Shown here piece by piece: positions 25,734-35,395 of a DNA stretch of 64,000 nt. The notes under the pieces were generated by a model. That model was not told the origin of the DNA and made no database searches. It saw only the letters and a program-made list of their open reading frames with translations. The position numbers and the translations under genes are program-made. The first letter of the stretch is position 1; each line of letters starts with the position of its first letter. The DNA comes from Cryobacterium roopkundense (lineage in GTDB: Bacteria; Actinomycetota; Actinomycetes; Actinomycetales; Microbacteriaceae). The DNA is taken from the NCBI RefSeq assembly GCF_014200405.1, contig NZ_JACHBQ010000001.1, positions 2,728,001-2,792,000 of the forward strand. Direction: 5' to 3'.

Positions 25734-27071
25734 AAGCCGGAGTTTGACCCTTACGGCGACAATGTTCCCGTCGAAACGGATGCCTGGTGGCCGGCCCCCA
25801 CGGCGTCCGGCCCCTTGGCGTGCACGGTCTCCCTCCCCGGGTCGAAGTCACTCACCAACCGGGAGCTCGTGCTGGCTGCTCTGGCGGACGGCCCGTCGCT
25901 CCTGCGCGCCCCCCTGCACTCGCGTGACAGCGACCTGATGGTCGATGCGCTGCGCCAACTCGGCACCACCATCGAGAAGGTCCCAGGTGCCGGCTCCTTC
26001 GGCCCCGACCTGCGCATCGTCCCCGGCGAATTGCTCGGCTCCACCACCGTGGACTGCGGCCTCGCCGGAACCGTCATGCGTTTTCTGCCGCCGCTGGCGG
26101 CGCTGGCGCTCGGCCCCACGACGTTCGACGGTGACGCCGGCGCCCGCCGCCGCCCCATGTCGACCATGATCACCGCCCTGCGCGACCTCGGCGCCGACAT
26201 CAACGACGACGGCCGCCGCGCCCTGCCCTTCACCGTGCACGGCCGCGGCGCCCTTCCCGGCGGCGAGGTCACGATCGACGCCGGAGCCTCAAGCCAGTTC
26301 GTCTCCGGCCTGTTGCTCGCCGCGTCCCGCTTCGAGAACGGACTGCACCTGCGCCATTCCGGCGAGCGCCTGCCGAGCCTGCCGCACATCGAAATGACCA
26401 TTGCCACCCTCGCGGCACGCGGCGTCACTGTGCAGAGTCCCGCTGTGGGCGAGTGGATAGTCGAGCCCGGCCCCATCGCGGGTGCGGAGGTCGACATCGA
26501 GCCTGACCTCTCGAACGCGGCACCGTTCCTCGCGGCGGCCCTCGTGGCCGGCGGCAGCGTCACCATCTCCGGCTGGCCCACCAGCACCACCCAGGTCGGC
26601 GCCGATCTCCAGACGCTGCTCCCGCTCTTCGGCGCCACGGTCACCCTCGTGGGCGATCGCCTCACGGTGAGCGCGGGCAGCGGCATCCGCGGCGTTGAAC
26701 TGGATCTCTCGACCGGTGGAGAACTCGCTCCCACGCTCGTGGCCCTCGCGGCCCTCGCAGATTCACCGAGCACGATCACCGGCATCGGGCACCTGCGCCA
26801 CCACGAGTCGAACCGGCTCGAGGCCCTCGCCACCGAGATCAACCGGCTGGGCGGCAACGTCACCGAGCTGCCCGACGGCCTGCACATCGTGCCGCAGCCG
26901 CTCACCGGTGGCGAATGGCTCAGCTACGACGATCACCGGATGGCCACGGCCGGCGCCCTGATCGGGCTCGCCGTTCCCGGCGTGTTCGTGGAGAACATCG
27001 CGACCACCGCCAAGACCCTCCCCCAGTTTCCCGAGCTCTGGCACGGCATGATCCCGGAGGCCACGCTCTAG
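25713..27071 (+). CDS. aroA: 3-phosphoshikimate 1-carboxyvinyltransferase (EPSP synthase)
   Basis: A 452-residue enzyme of the shikimate pathway, joining phosphoenolpyruvate to shikimate-3-phosphate. The substrate site LPGSKSLTNRELVLAALADG (about residues 44-63) and the AGTVMRFLPPLAAL motif (about 119-132) are clear, and the C-terminal half has YDDHRMATAGALIGL. The start at 25713 overlaps the promoter of the divergent sigH. The stop is followed without a gap by rsgA, so the two are an operon, an arrangement seen in many actinobacteria. Confidence 0.95.
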   Translation: MLISRYSKPEFDPYGDNVPVETDAWWPAPTASGPLACTVSLPGSKSLTNRELVLAALADGPSLLRAPLHSRDSDLMVDALRQLGTTIEKVPGAGSFGPDLRIVPGELLGSTTVDCGLAGTVMRFLPPLAALALGPTTFDGDAGARRRPMSTMITALRDLGADINDDGRRALPFTVHGRGALPGGEVTIDAGASSQFVSGLLLAASRFENGLHLRHSGERLPSLPHIEMTIATLAARGVTVQSPAVGEWIVEPGPIAGAEVDIEPDLSNAAPFLAAALVAGGSVTISGWPTSTTQVGADLQTLLPLFGATVTLVGDRLTVSAGSGIRGVELDLSTGGELAPTLVALAALADSPSTITGIGHLRHHESNRLEALATEINRLGGNVTELPDGLHIVPQPLTGGEWLSYDDHRMATAGALIGLAVPGVFVENIATTAKTLPQFPELWHGMIPEATL

Positions 27072-28145
27072 ATGCCGGCACGCGACGCGGACGGCCAGGC
27101 CGACACCTGGTGGTCGACGCCCGACGAAGACGAACCGCAGTACGACGAGTCTGACGTGCGCGTGCGCGCCGGGCGCAAGGGCACGAAGCCGCGCTCGAAG
27201 ACCCGGCCGCAGCACGAGAACGCCCTCACCGGGCGCATCCTCACGGTCGATCGCGGGCGGTACACCGTGATGCTCGACGAGAACCTGCCCAGCGAGCGGC
27301 GCGTCACCGCGGCACGCGCGAGCGAACTGCGCAAGAAGGCGGTCGTCAACGGCGATCGCGTGGACATCGTGGGCAACACCTCTGGCGACGAGGGCACCCT
27401 CGCGCGCATCGTGCGCATCGTCGACCGCGACACTCTGCTGCGCCGGAGCGCGGACGACACCGACGCCGTGGAGCGGGTGATCGTGGCCAATGCCGACCAG
27501 ATGCTGATCGTGGTCGCCGCCGCCAACCCTGAGCCACGCATCCGCCTGGTGGATCGCTACCTCGTGGCCGCCTACGACGCCGGGGTCTCCCCCATTCTCT
27601 GCATCACCAAGACCGACCTGGCCGACCCGGCCGAGTTCCTGGCCAACTTCGCCGGCCTCGACCTGCCCGTGTTCCAGAGCAGCGAGGGCGAGATGCCCAT
27701 CGAAGCCATCTCTGCGGCTCTGGTGGGCCACGACACTGTTTTCGTGGGGCACTCCGGCGTGGGCAAGTCCACCCTCGTGAACGCGCTCGTGCCCGGCACC
27801 AACCGGGCCATCGGCGTAGTCAACACCGTCACCGGGCGCGGCCGGCACACGTCCTCGTCCACGGTGTCACTGCGGCTCGAAACTGATGCCGGCCGCGGCT
27901 GGGTGATCGATACCCCCGGCGTGCGGTCCTTCGGTCTCGGCCACATCGACACCGACAACATTCTGAAGGCATTCACCGACCTCGCCACCATCGCCGAGCG
28001 TTGCCCGCGCGGCTGCACCCACCTGCCCAATTCGCCCGACTGCGCCATCATCGAGGCCGTCGCCGCCGGGGAACTCGGCGAGACCGGTCGTGTGCGCCTC
28101 GATTCCCTGCAACGCCTGCTCGCCACCTTCGCGCCCGCCCGCTGA
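27072..28145 (+). CDS. rsgA: Ribosome small-subunit-dependent GTPase RsgA
   Basis: A 357-residue circularly permuted GTPase that helps mature the 30S subunit. The N-terminus is charged, then comes an OB-fold (about residues 50-120). In the permuted order the G4 motif (CITKTDL) precedes G1 (GHSGVGKSTLV) and G3 (VIDTPGVRSFGL), as expected. The zinc-binding end shows ERCPRGCTHLPNSPDCAI. The start directly follows the aroA stop, which suggests [13 protein letters not shown] coupling. It ends 22 bp before the VOC-protein gene. Confidence 0.95.
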   Translation: MPARDADGQADTWWSTPDEDEPQYDESDVRVRAGRKGTKPRSKTRPQHENALTGRILTVDRGRYTVMLDENLPSERRVTAARASELRKKAVVNGDRVDIVGNTSGDEGTLARIVRIVDRDTLLRRSADDTDAVERVIVANADQMLIVVAAANPEPRIRLVDRYLVAAYDAGVSPILCITKTDLADPAEFLANFAGLDLPVFQSSEGEMPIEAISAALVGHDTVFVGHSGVGKSTLVNALVPGTNRAIGVVNTVTGRGRHTSSSTVSLRLETDAGRGWVIDTPGVRSFGLGHIDTDNILKAFTDLATIAERCPRGCTHLPNSPDCAIIEAVAAGELGETGRVRLDSLQRLLATFAPAR

Positions 28146-28167
28146 CGGGCGGCGACATACTGGAGAC

Positions 28168-28605
28168 ATGAGTTCTACTTCGAGCGCGGCCGCCATCTTC
28201 CCAGGGCTCGTGCCGGAACTTCTCGTCACCGACCTCGAGGCGAGCCTCGCGTTCTGGGTAGGACTATGCGGTTTCGACGTACTCTACGACCGGCCGGCCG
28301 AGCGGTTCGCCTACCTCCAGCTCGGTTCGGCGCAGCTCATGCTCGAGCAGGTCGGGGTGAGCCGCAACTGGGTGACGGGCGCGCTCGAGGCACCGCTCGG
28401 CCGCGGGGTGAACTTCCAGATCTCAGTTCCGGCGATCGAACCCGTGGTCGAACGCCTTGCTCACGCGGGCTGGCCGCTCTTCATGGCCCCGGAGACCACG
28501 TGGTACGAGACCGGCCCCACACGATCCGGCGTCAGCCAGTTCTTGGTGCAGGACCCCGACGGGTACCTGCTGCGCCTCACCACTCCCCACGGCGTGCGTG
28601 CTTAG
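28168..28605 (+). CDS. VOC-superfamily (glyoxalase/bleomycin-resistance-like) protein
   Basis: A 145-residue protein with the paired beta-alpha-beta-beta-beta modules of the vicinal oxygen chelate fold. The first module begins LVPELLVTDLEASLAFWVGL and the second ends QFLVQDPDGYLLRLT, the usual final strand with the Glu-like ligand position replaced. It may be a drug-binding or metal-dependent enzyme; the substrate is unknown. ATG 28168 has GGAG upstream. It overlaps the start of the following lipoprotein gene. Confidence 0.85.
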   Translation: MSSTSSAAAIFPGLVPELLVTDLEASLAFWVGLCGFDVLYDRPAERFAYLQLGSAQLMLEQVGVSRNWVTGALEAPLGRGVNFQISVPAIEPVVERLAHAGWPLFMAPETTWYETGPTRSGVSQFLVQDPDGYLLRLTTPHGVRA

Positions 28606-30028
28606 CCGGTCCCGCCTTCGCGGCACGGGCCTCGCGGCGCTTCTGGCGCTGGCAACGGCCCTCACCGGCTGCAGCCTGATCGAGCCTCCGCCGCCCGACA
28701 ACGTCGTGAACTCCGTGAACCGCGCCGTCGACGCCATCCGCGCGACCGACGGGGTCGACGAGGTGTCCGCCACGATTTCACGTCGAGAACATGTGGCCGT
28801 GCCCCTGAACGAACTCTGGACGGCGAGCATCGAGGTACGCGCCGAAGCGGATGTCGCGGGCTTCGGGCCGCTCGCCGAGGCCGTTGAGCGCCACGTCGAA
28901 TCCGCTCGCGACATCGTGTTGGCGACGGCAACCGTGCGGTTGCCCGCAGACGACGCCGGCGCCGAGGTCGCGCTCGACGTCCCCTCCGGCGCGGCCGGCG
29001 ACATTGCCGACGCGACCGTCTCCCTGCGGCAGATCGAGCACGCCACGACGGTGCACGTGGAGAGCCACCAGTCCCTGGCCACAGTCACGGTGAACTCGCC
29101 AGAGGCCCTGATCCAGGCGATCGCCGACCTGCGCGCTCTCCCCTCATTCGGGCAGGGCGCGCTGACCGCCGTCACCGTCGAAGCAACGGCGCCCTCAGGC
29201 GGCACCAGGCGTCTGACCACATCGGCACTCTCACCGTCCGCCGATCTCCTACCGTTCCTCGGCGAACTTGCCCCCCGCGCCGATATCGGCGCTTTCTTCT
29301 ACAACGGGCAGCGCGCCGATGAACCGATCGGCGAAGCATCCGTCTGGCGCCCCTCGTTGCGTGTGGAGGCCACCTCCCCGCGGAGCGCACGAACGATTAC
29401 GGGGCTCCTCACCGGGCTCGAGCCGGCAGTGGCGAGTGAATCCGGCGTGCCCCGCGCGTCGTTCTCGGTGTATACGCCGGCCGACGGGAGCGCGTTCGAG
29501 CGGAGCGGCTTCTTGGGACTCGCACTGGATTCGCCGGCGCCCGACGACTACGTCGATGCCCCGCGGGCGGACGCCACCGACGCCGACCTGTACGGCGGCC
29601 TCCCGGAGACCACCGACGCGGACCGGGGAGAATCGCCGGACGCGATGTCCCTCGATCCGGCGGCCGCGGCGCTTCAGCTCGGGTCCGACCTGCGGCGGGT
29701 GACGGCGCTCCTCGAGGAGGCCGGCGACACCGCCGGTATTCGCGGTCCGGCAACCGTCGAGGTCTCGGCGTGCGACAGCGGTGTGGGCCAGCACGTGCGC
29801 GGGTACGTGATACTGCCGATCTTCGAGATCGTCGACAGCCCCATGGCACCCTTCGACGCCGTCAGACGGTCCTGGAACCGCCAGGGATTCATCACAACCG
29901 ACCGGGCGATGGGCACCGACCTGTATACCCAGCAGGACCCGTCAGATTCCCTGCGGGATCTCACGATCCGCGGCACGTCAGCGGGGCTGTCCCTCAGCGC
30001 GACGTCAACCTGCGTCGTCTCCGGCTGA
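28598..30028 (+). CDS. Predicted lipoprotein, 476 residues, function unknown
   Basis: A secreted lipoprotein with a clear signal: basic RSRLRG, hydrophobic TGLAALLALATAL and lipobox LTGCS with the cysteine at about residue 26. The mature part is Asp-, Ala- and Thr-rich, with repeated strand-like stretches (TATVRLPADDAGAEVALDV, ATVTVNSPEALIQAIADL). No family is recognised. The GTG start overlaps the end of the VOC gene by eight bases. It is followed 38 bp later by bcp. It is probably an envelope protein anchored outside the cytoplasmic membrane. Confidence 0.75.
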   Translation: MLSRSRLRGTGLAALLALATALTGCSLIEPPPPDNVVNSVNRAVDAIRATDGVDEVSATISRREHVAVPLNELWTASIEVRAEADVAGFGPLAEAVERHVESARDIVLATATVRLPADDAGAEVALDVPSGAAGDIADATVSLRQIEHATTVHVESHQSLATVTVNSPEALIQAIADLRALPSFGQGALTAVTVEATAPSGGTRRLTTSALSPSADLLPFLGELAPRADIGAFFYNGQRADEPIGEASVWRPSLRVEATSPRSARTITGLLTGLEPAVASESGVPRASFSVYTPADGSAFERSGFLGLALDSPAPDDYVDAPRADATDADLYGGLPETTDADRGESPDAMSLDPAAAALQLGSDLRRVTALLEEAGDTAGIRGPATVEVSACDSGVGQHVRGYVILPIFEIVDSPMAPFDAVRRSWNRQGFITTDRAMGTDLYTQQDPSDSLRDLTIRGTSAGLSLSATSTCVVSG

Positions 30029-30066
30029 GGCGCGGCGGCGTGCCCGCGAGCGGCTAGCGTGGAGTC

Positions 30067-30546
30067 ATGACGGATTCCACACGGCTCGCGGCCGGCGACA
30101 CGGCCCCCCAGTTCACCCTGACCGACCAGGATGGCGCACCCGTTTCGCTCGCCGACTTTGCCGGCAGCAACGTGGTCGTGTACTTCTACCCGGCCGCGAT
30201 GACCCCGGGCTGCACGAAGCAAGCCTGCGACTTTCGCGACAACCTCGGTTCCCTGAAGTCCGCGGGCTACCAGGTGCTCGGCCTGTCGAAAGACACCCCC
30301 GCCAAGCTCAAGAAGTTCCAAGAGCACGACACCGTGAATTTTCCACTGCTCAGCGACACCGAACTAGACGTGCACCGCGCGTACGGGGCCTGGGGCGAGA
30401 AGAACCTCTACGGCAAGGTCGTGACGGGCGTGCTGCGCTCCACGTTCGTGATCGACGAGGCCGGAATCATCCAGCTCGCCCTCTACAACGTGAAGGCCAC
30501 CGGCCATGTGGCGAGCCTGCGCAAGAAGCTCGGCCTCGACGCCTGA
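30067..30546 (+). CDS. bcp: Thioredoxin-dependent thiol peroxidase (Bcp/PrxQ family)
   Basis: A 159-residue peroxiredoxin that reduces hydroperoxides using thioredoxin. The catalytic motif MTPGCTKQACDFRD holds peroxidatic Cys49 and resolving Cys54, five apart as in the PrxQ group. The stretch YQVLGLSKDTPAKLKKF and the C-terminal strand fit the family. It is a soluble cytosolic enzyme. It ends 13 bp before a convergent membrane-protein gene, leaving no room for a long terminator. Confidence 0.95.
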   Translation: MTDSTRLAAGDTAPQFTLTDQDGAPVSLADFAGSNVVVYFYPAAMTPGCTKQACDFRDNLGSLKSAGYQVLGLSKDTPAKLKKFQEHDTVNFPLLSDTELDVHRAYGAWGEKNLYGKVVTGVLRSTFVIDEAGIIQLALYNVKATGHVASLRKKLGLDA

Positions 30547-30559
30547 TCGGGGCTCGCGG

Positions 30560-31009
30560 CTACTCGGTGGGGTGGCTCGTGGCCGCCACGATCTTCGGTG
30601 TGAAGGCGAGAACGATCACGACGAGCGACGGCAGCAGCAGCGCCCAGCCCACGTCCGGCCGGGCATACAGCCCTTGGAAGCAGCCGACGGCAACCATGAT
30701 CTGCACGAGCTGCCAGGTGACGGCGCCGCCGCGGATCCAGGGACGCCGCCGCACCGCACCGATGGTGATCGCGCTCACCCAGACCGCCGCAATCACGGCG
30801 AGTGCGAGTATGGCCAGTCCTCCACCGAGCGATGCCGGGCGCTGCGTGAGCAGCTCGATCACGAGCCAGCCGGCCACCAGCCAGAGCACCACCGCTTCGA
30901 GGGCCAGGAGCGCCACGAAGACGACCATTCCGGGCACGCGAACCAGCTCGCGCGCCTCGGCCCGCAGGCGCGTCCACGGGTGCTGATCTGGTTCTTCTCG
31001 CTGACTCAC
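30560..31009 (-). CDS. Hypothetical four-helix membrane protein
   Basis: A 149-residue protein with about four hydrophobic segments ([19 protein letters not shown] near residue 30; [20 protein letters not shown] near 65; two more near 95 and 120). The N-terminus is polar and charged ([20 protein letters not shown]). No family is recognised. It is divergent from whiB1, with about 185 bp between the starts. Confidence 0.7.
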   Translation of the reverse strand: MSQREEPDQHPWTRLRAEARELVRVPGMVVFVALLALEAVVLWLVAGWLVIELLTQRPASLGGGLAILALAVIAAVWVSAITIGAVRRRPWIRGGAVTWQLVQIMVAVGCFQGLYARPDVGWALLLPSLVVIVLAFTPKIVAATSHPTE

Positions 31010-31193
31010 AGGTATATTCCATCCAAAACTATTGATTTGACACCCCTATTATGGGACGATATTTGAGGTCCGGTTGACGCTCACAGGGACGTGAGCTTAT
31101 CTAGCGTGTTTAGATCTGAGCTTTTCCTGCAACGGACCATACCCTGCAACTCTGGCCAATCGGCCGTGCACCCCGCAATAAAGGAGCATCTCT

Positions 31194-31442
31194 ATGGACT
31201 GGCGCGATAAAGCTGCCTGCCTCACCGCCGACCCGGAACTTTTCTTTCCGGTTGGAAACACCGGCCCCGCGGTGGACCAGATCGAAAAGGCAAAGTCGGT
31301 GTGTGCACGTTGCAACGTCACCGAGGTCTGCCTCCAGTACGCACTTGAGACCGGTCAGGACTCTGGAGTCTGGGGCGGCCTCAGCGAAGACGAGCGTCGT
31401 GCCCTCAAGCGCCGCGCCGCACGCGCCCGTCGGGCGTCCTAA
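31194..31442 (+). CDS. whiB1: WhiB-family iron-sulfur transcription regulator (WhiB1 type)
   Basis: An 82-residue protein that binds a [4Fe-4S] cluster through Cys9, Cys37, Cys40 and Cys46, the same spacing as mycobacterial WhiB1. The GVWGG turn and the basic tail RRALKRRAARARRAS for DNA contacts are present. WhiB1 senses nitric oxide and works with the primary sigma factor. A hairpin terminator follows, and a convergent PdtaS-like kinase lies beyond it, matching the mycobacterial neighbourhood. The long upstream leader of about 180 bp suggests regulation, but no operator was identified. Confidence 0.92.
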   Translation: MDWRDKAACLTADPELFFPVGNTGPAVDQIEKAKSVCARCNVTEVCLQYALETGQDSGVWGGLSEDERRALKRRAARARRAS

Positions 31443-31464
31443 GCCGCCAGACACGTTCCGCACG

Positions 31465-31512
31465 AGCCTGCAGCCTCCGGATATTACCGGCTGGCCGCAG
31501 GCTCTTGTTGTA
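31465..31512 (+). terminator. Hairpin terminator after whiB1
   Basis: GAGCCTGC (31465-31472) pairs with GCAGGCTC (31498-31505) over eight bases, with CCGG/CCGG pairing inside, and TTGTTGT follows. It begins about 22 bp after the whiB1 stop. The rest of the 220-bp gap to the kinase gene has no supported gene. Confidence 0.7.
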
Positions 31513-31665
31513 TCCGCCGGGGTTGCGCCCGGCCGGCGCCAGCGTGGGCCACCGCTCTGGCGCCGCGCTATCGCCCCAGCGCCAGCGCGCGGCCGTACCA
31601 GTAGCGCCCGCGCCACAACCCGGCCGCCGGAGCAACCGAGACGCGACGCGCAGACGGGCATGGCT

Positions 31666-33165
31666 TCAGGTTTCCCGCATGAAGCGCAGCGGGATCTCGA
31701 TGGTGACTTCGGTACCGCTGCCCATCATGGTGTGCCAGTCGATCGTGCCGCCAAGCTCCCCTTGGATGAGAGTGCGTACGATCTGGGTGCCGAGCCCGGA
31801 GCCCACCTTGCCCTCCGGCAGTCCCGAACCGGTGTCGCGTACCATCACGGTGAGCGTTTCCTCATTGCGCTGCGCCTCGATCGACACCTCGCCCTCGCGC
31901 CCGGCGAGGCCGTGCTCCACGGCATTGGTCACCAACTCGGTGAGCACGAGCGCGAGCGGCGTGGCATAGGCGCTCGGCAGGGTACCGAAGCTGCCCGATG
32001 ACTTCGGGTGAACCGTGGTGTTGTGAGCGGATGCCACCTCCACGGTGAGCAGGAGCACGCGCTCAAAGACAGCGTCGAAGTCCACGATCTGGCTCAGTCC
32101 CTCTGAGAGGGTGTCGTGCACGACCGCGATGGCGGCGACCCGTCGCATGGCCTGGGTCAGCGCCTCGCGCGCACGGTCGGACTGGGTCCGGCGAGCCTGG
32201 ATACGCAGCAGCGACGCGACGGTCTGCAGGTTGTTCTTCACCCGGTGGTGGATCTCCCGGATCGTCGCATCCTTTGTGATGAGCTCGCGTTCCTGGTGCC
32301 GCAGCTCCGTCACGTCGCGACACAGCACGATGGCGCCGATGCGTTCACCACGATTGCGAATCGGGATCGCGCGCAGGGACACCGTCACGCCACGGGCCTC
32401 GATGTCGGTGCGCCACGGCGCGCGCCCCGTGACAACGAGCGGCAGCGACTCGTCAACCACGGCCGTGCCGGTACCGGCCAGCAGGCTCGTGGTGACTTCG
32501 GCGAGAGACTCGCCCTCGAGTTCGTCCTCGAATCCCATTCGGTTGAAGGCCGACAGGGCGTTCGGGCTGGCAAAGGTCGTTATCCCGTCGACGTCGACGC
32601 GAATGAGCCCGTCGGAGGCGCGGGGTGCCCCGCGCCTGGGCCCCGTGGGTGCGCCCAGGTCGGGAAAGTCGCCAGAGGCGATCATGTCGAAGAGATCGCT
32701 CGCGCAATCGTTGAACGTGAGTTCCTGACGGCTCGGCGAACGAGCCTCGCTGAGGTTGGTGTGCCGGGTCAGCACGGCGATGGGAACGGGCGCCACCTGG
32801 GTACCGGAGACGCTCAGGCGACGCAGCACTGGAATCGCGCGCACCCGCGTGGGGGTTTCCTCGTACCAGTCGGGGGCCGTGGTATCCACGATCTTCGCGG
32901 TCTCGAAGGCTTCTGTCACCTGGGTGCGCCACTCCACCTTGATGTTCTGCCCCACGAAGTCGCGGTAGAAGAGGGTTGCGGCGCTGGAGGGGCGGGCGTG
33001 AGCGACCGCGACAAAGCTACCGCTCTCGGTCGGCACCCACACGACGATGTCGGCGAAGGCAAGATCGGCCAGCAGCTGGCCATCCGCAACCAGCATATGC
33101 AGCCAGTCCACGTCCTCAGCGCTGCTGCGGCCCTGGGCAAGTACGAGTTCACTTAGCGTCGACAC
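31666..33165 (-). CDS. pdtaS: Sensor histidine kinase of the PdtaS type
   Basis: A 499-residue soluble kinase. The N-terminal sensor (about residues 1-170) looks like a GAF domain, followed by a PAS domain (about 180-290) and the HisKA_2 motif EIHHRVKNNLQTVASLLRIQ with the phospho-histidine (about residue 305). The HATPase domain ends with GSGLGTQIVRTLIQGELGG. No membrane helices are seen. In mycobacteria PdtaS signals to PdtaR, an RNA-binding antiterminator; a PdtaR gene is not in the window. It is convergent with whiB1, as in Mycobacterium. Confidence 0.9.
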   Translation of the reverse strand: MSTLSELVLAQGRSSAEDVDWLHMLVADGQLLADLAFADIVVWVPTESGSFVAVAHARPSSAATLFYRDFVGQNIKVEWRTQVTEAFETAKIVDTTAPDWYEETPTRVRAIPVLRRLSVSGTQVAPVPIAVLTRHTNLSEARSPSRQELTFNDCASDLFDMIASGDFPDLGAPTGPRRGAPRASDGLIRVDVDGITTFASPNALSAFNRMGFEDELEGESLAEVTTSLLAGTGTAVVDESLPLVVTGRAPWRTDIEARGVTVSLRAIPIRNRGERIGAIVLCRDVTELRHQERELITKDATIREIHHRVKNNLQTVASLLRIQARRTQSDRAREALTQAMRRVAAIAVVHDTLSEGLSQIVDFDAVFERVLLLTVEVASAHNTTVHPKSSGSFGTLPSAYATPLALVLTELVTNAVEHGLAGREGEVSIEAQRNEETLTVMVRDTGSGLPEGKVGSGLGTQIVRTLIQGELGGTIDWHTMMGSGTEVTIEIPLRFMRET

Positions 33166-33236
33166 GATTTACAGCCTAGGCCAGCGGATGCCCCACAAAT
33201 GCCGTCTGGGCACGCAGGGTGGGCCATCATGGGAGC

Positions 33237-33701
33237 ATGAGCGAGAAACCTGCCCGGACCGATCGAACCCTGCTCGTGATTGTCGGAGCCGTCGTCATCA
33301 TCGTGATCGTTGCCTTGGCCGTCGTGTTTTCCCGCGGGGCCCCGCAGCAGCTCGACGGTGCAACACCGGAGGGCACCGTGCAGCGCTACGCGACGGCGCT
33401 GCTGGAGGGGGACGAGGCTACCGCTGCCCTCTATCTCAGCCCCGCCGCCCTCGCCTCGTGCGAGAGGACCGATCGCTCATCCACCGGCCGCGTCAGCGTC
33501 AGCCTTGTGTCAACGACGGTGCGCGACGATACGGCCGACGTCACGGTCTCCATCACGACCTCGTACGAGGGTGGGCCGTTCGGGTCGTCCGACTACGAGA
33601 CCGAGGGAGTGGTCGACCTGGTCAAGACCGACGGCGCCTGGCGTATCGACAGCGCCCCCTGGGAACTCACCGTGTGCCCGAACCCGAAGGTGGACAAATG
33701 A
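33237..33701 (+). CDS. Hypothetical single-pass membrane protein, secreted C-terminal domain
   Basis: A 154-residue protein with one helix near the N-terminus (LLVIVGAVVIIVIVALAVVF, about residues 12-31). The outer part contains TPEGTVQRYATALLEGDEAT and a C-terminal segment (KTDGAWRIDSAPWELTV) that resembles the NTF2-like fold of envelope lipoproteins. ATG 33237 is chosen although a GTG 18 bp upstream is in frame. The stop overlaps the next gene's ATG by four bases, so the two are an operon. Function unknown. Confidence 0.75.
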   Translation: MSEKPARTDRTLLVIVGAVVIIVIVALAVVFSRGAPQQLDGATPEGTVQRYATALLEGDEATAALYLSPAALASCERTDRSSTGRVSVSLVSTTVRDDTADVTVSITTSYEGGPFGSSDYETEGVVDLVKTDGAWRIDSAPWELTVCPNPKVDK

Positions 33702-35395
33702 TTCTCAGCATCGTCGTCATCGGTCTGATTCTCCTGATCGGCGCCGGCATTGTCATCGGCGTTCGCGCATCATCCCGAGTCGATCAGGCTGGTCCCGTCA
33801 CGACGGCCCAGCCCACGGCACGCCGCGTTGTCGTCTTCGTCCTGCTGTTCGCCCTGGTAGTGATCGCCGCGATCGGGCTCAGCGGACTGCTCGGCCGATT
33901 GCTCGACTCCGGCAGCACGCTGGCCTCGAACGACGTGTCAGGACTCGCCCTCTCCCTCGCGTTCACTCTGATCGCCGGTCCGTTCGCCGCGGTGCTCTGG
34001 TGGGTGCAGTGGCGCCGGATCGGCGGCTCCGAGCGGGACTCGGTAGCCTGGGGCCTCTATGTGGCAGCGATGAGCACCGTTTCGCTTGTCACGTTCAGCA
34101 TCGCGTTCCTCGCCGCCGCAGCCGTACTGGTGCGCGGCGACGGTCAACCGCGCGTGCTCGCCACGGGGGTCGTGTGGGCCGGCGTGTGGGCCTGGCATCG
34201 ATGGATGAGCGGGAACGCGCACAAGAGCCCCACGCAGCTGGTCACTCTCGCACCGGTGCTCGGATGGGTCTTCGGGCTGGTACTCGGCCTCGGCGGTGCC
34301 ATCACAGCTCTGGGTTCACTCATCGACGCTGCAGTGAGCACCCTCACATCGAGCGCCTTCGTTGGGGAGCCGTGGTGGTATTCCACACTGCAGGCCCTCA
34401 TCTGGTGCCTCGGCGGCGTGGCTATCTGGTGGTGGCACTGGATCCACGACGACGCCCGCGGCCTGCGCGGTGGCCTGGCCGACGTGGCCCTCGTCGTCGT
34501 CGGCATCGCCGTGGCCTGCGCCGTCACACTCTCCGGGGCTGTCCTGACGCTCTTCGTGCTCCTTCGCCTGGCCTTCGACCGATCGGAGCCGGTGACACTC
34601 CTGCTCGAGCCGCTCAGCGTGGCTGTCGGAGCGGCGGGCTTCGGAGCCCTCGTCTGGCAGTACCACCGCGGGCGGAGCCGCCTGCGCTCACCCTCGACTC
34701 AGCTTGCCGCCCGCCTCGTCACCTCCGGCGCGGGGCTCATCACAGCGGCCTCAGGCCTGGGAGTGATCGTCAACGCCCTCCTCGCGAGCCTCGTCCCAGT
34801 TTTCGTCGCCTCCGATGCCCGCACTCTGCTGCTCGCAGGTATCAGCGCGCTCGTGGTGGGCGGTCCGGTGTGGTGGCTGGCGTGGAATCCGGCTGCGGCC
34901 GTCGATACCGCAGAAGCTGGCAACACTGGCCGCAGGCTCTACCTCATTCTGGTGTTCGGCGTGAGCGCCGTGGTGGCGATCATTACCCTGATTGTGATCG
35001 GCTATCGCCTCTTCGAATTCGTTCTCGGAGACACGACAGGGGCGAGCGTCATCGAGCGGGTCAGGGCACCGCTCGGCCTACTCGTGGCCACCGGACTGGT
35101 CGCGGGCTATCACTTCGCCGTCTGGCGCCGGGACAGATCGACTGCGCCGCCCAAACCGGAGCGCCCGATCGGCCGGATCATCCTCGTCACGAGCGCCGAG
35201 TCGGGGCCCGTGCCACAGGCCATCACCCACGTGACCGGTGCCCCCGTCACGGTCTGGCGGCGTTCGGGCCCGGCGAGCGCGGCAGAACCCACTGCTGACG
35301 AGCTCAGCGCCGCCCTCGCCGGCATTCAGGCGAGCCGAGTGCTCGTCATCACCGGCACGAACGGCCAAGTGGAGGTCATCTCGCTGCAGGACTGA
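33698..35395 (+). CDS. Polytopic membrane protein, DUF5671-like
   Basis: A 565-residue protein with about twelve to fourteen hydrophobic helices, arranged in repeated four-helix blocks (VVVFVLLFALVVIAAIGLSG; then FTLIAGPFAAVLWWVQWRRI, LVTFSIAFLAAAAVLV and similar). The recurring WWxxW-like turns (PFAAVLWWVQW, VAIWWWHWIHDDARGLRGG) suit the DUF5671 family, whose function is unknown. The open frame extends far upstream, but ATG 33698 overlaps the previous stop (ATGA), giving a sensible start. The C-terminal 70 residues are soluble. Its end overlaps the convergent ABC ATPase gene by 20 bp inside a tandem duplication. Confidence 0.8.
   Translation: MILSIVVIGLILLIGAGIVIGVRASSRVDQAGPVTTAQPTARRVVVFVLLFALVVIAAIGLSGLLGRLLDSGSTLASNDVSGLALSLAFTLIAGPFAAVLWWVQWRRIGGSERDSVAWGLYVAAMSTVSLVTFSIAFLAAAAVLVRGDGQPRVLATGVVWAGVWAWHRWMSGNAHKSPTQLVTLAPVLGWVFGLVLGLGGAITALGSLIDAAVSTLTSSAFVGEPWWYSTLQALIWCLGGVAIWWWHWIHDDARGLRGGLADVALVVVGIAVACAVTLSGAVLTLFVLLRLAFDRSEPVTLLLEPLSVAVGAAGFGALVWQYHRGRSRLRSPSTQLAARLVTSGAGLITAASGLGVIVNALLASLVPVFVASDARTLLLAGISALVVGGPVWWLAWNPAAAVDTAEAGNTGRRLYLILVFGVSAVVAIITLIVIGYRLFEFVLGDTTGASVIERVRAPLGLLVATGLVAGYHFAVWRRDRSTAPPKPERPIGRIILVTSAESGPVPQAITHVTGAPVTVWRRSGPASAAEPTADELSAALAGIQASRVLVITGTNGQVEVISLQD

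Noticed and set aside
31037..31065. Candidate whiB1 promoter with TTGACA and TATTTG
   Set aside because: The -35 is perfect but the -10 matches only half the consensus and lies far from the gene, so it was not listed as a feature.
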